From positions 1 to 5,549 of the forward strand of contig DATDYQ010000058.1 in assembly GCA_035288965.1 (NCBI GenBank): 5,549 nt of DNA. Direction: 5' to 3'. The translations under genes and the position numbers were made by a program. This document shows, in pieces, positions 5,412 to 5,549 of this stretch (position 1 is its first letter; each line of letters opens with the position of its first letter). Under the pieces are notes generated by a model. That model was not told the origin of the DNA, did no database searches, and was given only the letters and a program-made list of their open reading frames with translations. Origin of the DNA: DATDYQ01 sp035288965. Lineage in GTDB: Archaea; Nanobdellota; Nanobdellia; SCGC-AAA011-G17; JAGVZF01.

Positions 5412-5441
5412 GCCGCAGTCGCCTAACCTGGTATGGCACTA

Positions 5442-5462
5442 ATCTTTAAACAAGAAGTGTAG
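5442..5462 (+). other. tRNA intron 1, 21 nt, between tRNA positions 29 and 30
   Basis: Only these boundaries restore the anticodon stem: A5441 must join G5463 to give CTAGC, and shifting the cut by one base changes the product. The precursor can form CACT/AGTG (5437-5440 with 5456-5459), a two-base AA bulge (5441-5442) and TCTT/AAGA (5443-5446 with 5452-5455). The 5' splice point therefore sits in a bulge beside a four-pair helix. TAG (5460-5462) follows the helix on the other strand. This resembles a relaxed bulge-helix-bulge. Position 29/30 is, as I recall, a known non-canonical intron site in archaea. Confidence 0.75.
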
Positions 5463-5471
5463 GCCTGGAAA

Positions 5472-5486
5472 CAGAATTACTAGGTA
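5472..5486 (+). other. tRNA intron 2, 15 nt, at the canonical anticodon-loop site
   Basis: Removing 15 bases joins the loop to the 3' half of the anticodon stem. Because A5471 and A5486 are both A, 5471-5485 (exactly position 37/38) and 5472-5486 give the same mature RNA. CCTGG (5464-5468) can pair with CTAGG (5480-5484), leaving a three-base AAA bulge (5469-5471) and a three-base TAG bulge (5485-5487) at the two cut sites, as expected for archaeal splicing endonuclease. The outer helix includes CTA from before intron 1, so it is complete only once intron 1 is gone. Confidence 0.8.
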
Positions 5487-5549
5487 GCTAGATCCGCAAG
5501 GATGTCCCGGTTCAAATCCGGGCTGCGGCGTGTTATAATTATTTTAATT

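Larger units (their letters stand above)
5412..5530 (+). tRNA. trnS-GGA: tRNA-Ser(GGA) interrupted by two introns
   Basis: The acceptor stem GCCGCAG (5412-5418) pairs perfectly with CTGCGGC (5523-5529), with G5530 as discriminator, as in archaeal tRNA-Ser. The D arm is GCC (5421-5423)/GGC (5435-5437), and the T arm is CCCGG-TTCAAAT-CCGGG (5506-5522). The long variable arm ATCC-GCAA-GGAT (5492-5503) makes it class II. CCA is not encoded. The anticodon arm is not readable as genomic sequence. Removing 5442-5462 and 15 bases near 5472-5486 joins CTA+GC into CTAGC, which pairs perfectly with GCTAG (5487-5491) around the loop CTGGAAA, with anticodon GGA at 5467-5469. The mature length is 83 nt, normal for tRNA-Ser. 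It reads UCC and UCU codons. The intron positions are deduced from restored pairing and not measured. Confidence 0.9.

Noticed and set aside
5439..5450. Reading the tRNA without introns, or with one canonical intron, gives anticodon TTA (a UAA suppressor) or Leu TAA
   Set aside because: The anticodon stem then has mismatches (such as C-C or A-C) and the variable region becomes too long. The two-intron model pairs perfectly and agrees with the tRNA-Ser discriminator G and class II arm.
5506..5530. tRNA 3' end as an integration (att) site for the accessory block
   Set aside because: No second copy of the T-arm/acceptor sequence and no integrase gene is visible within this window.

Overview
This is an AT-rich archaeal window, and every gene I can support lies on the + strand. 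Four things point to Archaea: the archaeal form of ribosomal protein S10, TATA-box promoters, at least one message that appears leaderless, and a tRNA gene interrupted by two tiny introns. The small compact genes would suit a DPANN-type archaeon, but that placement is inference.

Layout. Positions 1-154 hold the 3' end of the S10 gene. Positions 162-909 hold a compact toxin-antitoxin-like cassette: a winged-helix protein, a RelE/YoeB-like toxin that overlaps it by ATGA, and a 36-residue protein that looks like the toxin-binding tail of an antitoxin. A T-rich stretch (940-964) and a new TATA promoter separate this cassette from a four-gene operon (1028-5365). A tRNA-Ser(GGA) gene with its own promoter closes the window (5412-5530).

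The operon is the main point of interest. Its order is: (1) a 126-residue beta-grasp, ubiquitin/ThiS-like protein ending in Gly-Gly-Tyr-Tyr; (2) a 527-residue multidomain protein whose C-terminal part carries an E2-like His-Pro...Cys-Val-Gly motif; (3) a JAB/MPN metalloprotease with a complete JAMM motif; (4) an E1-like enzyme with two ThiF-type Rossmann domains in one chain, of which only the second keeps the catalytic and zinc-binding residues. The gaps are 19 nt, 1 nt and an overlap of about 14 nt, so one message is likely.

The parts fit a working cycle. The protease would trim the Tyr-Tyr tail (and perhaps deconjugate), the E1 would adenylate the exposed Gly-Gly, and the E2-like cysteine would carry the modifier to a target. 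No E3/RING gene is visible here. The layout resembles the bacterial Ubl-E2-E1-JAB operons more than the archaeal SAMP/UbaA system.

The tRNA is legible only after removing two introns, 21 nt at position 29/30 and 15 nt at 37/38. Removing them gives a perfect five-pair anticodon stem and the loop CTGGAAA. S10 and tRNA-Ser are, as I recall, direct neighbours in some archaea, so the material between them may be inserted accessory DNA.
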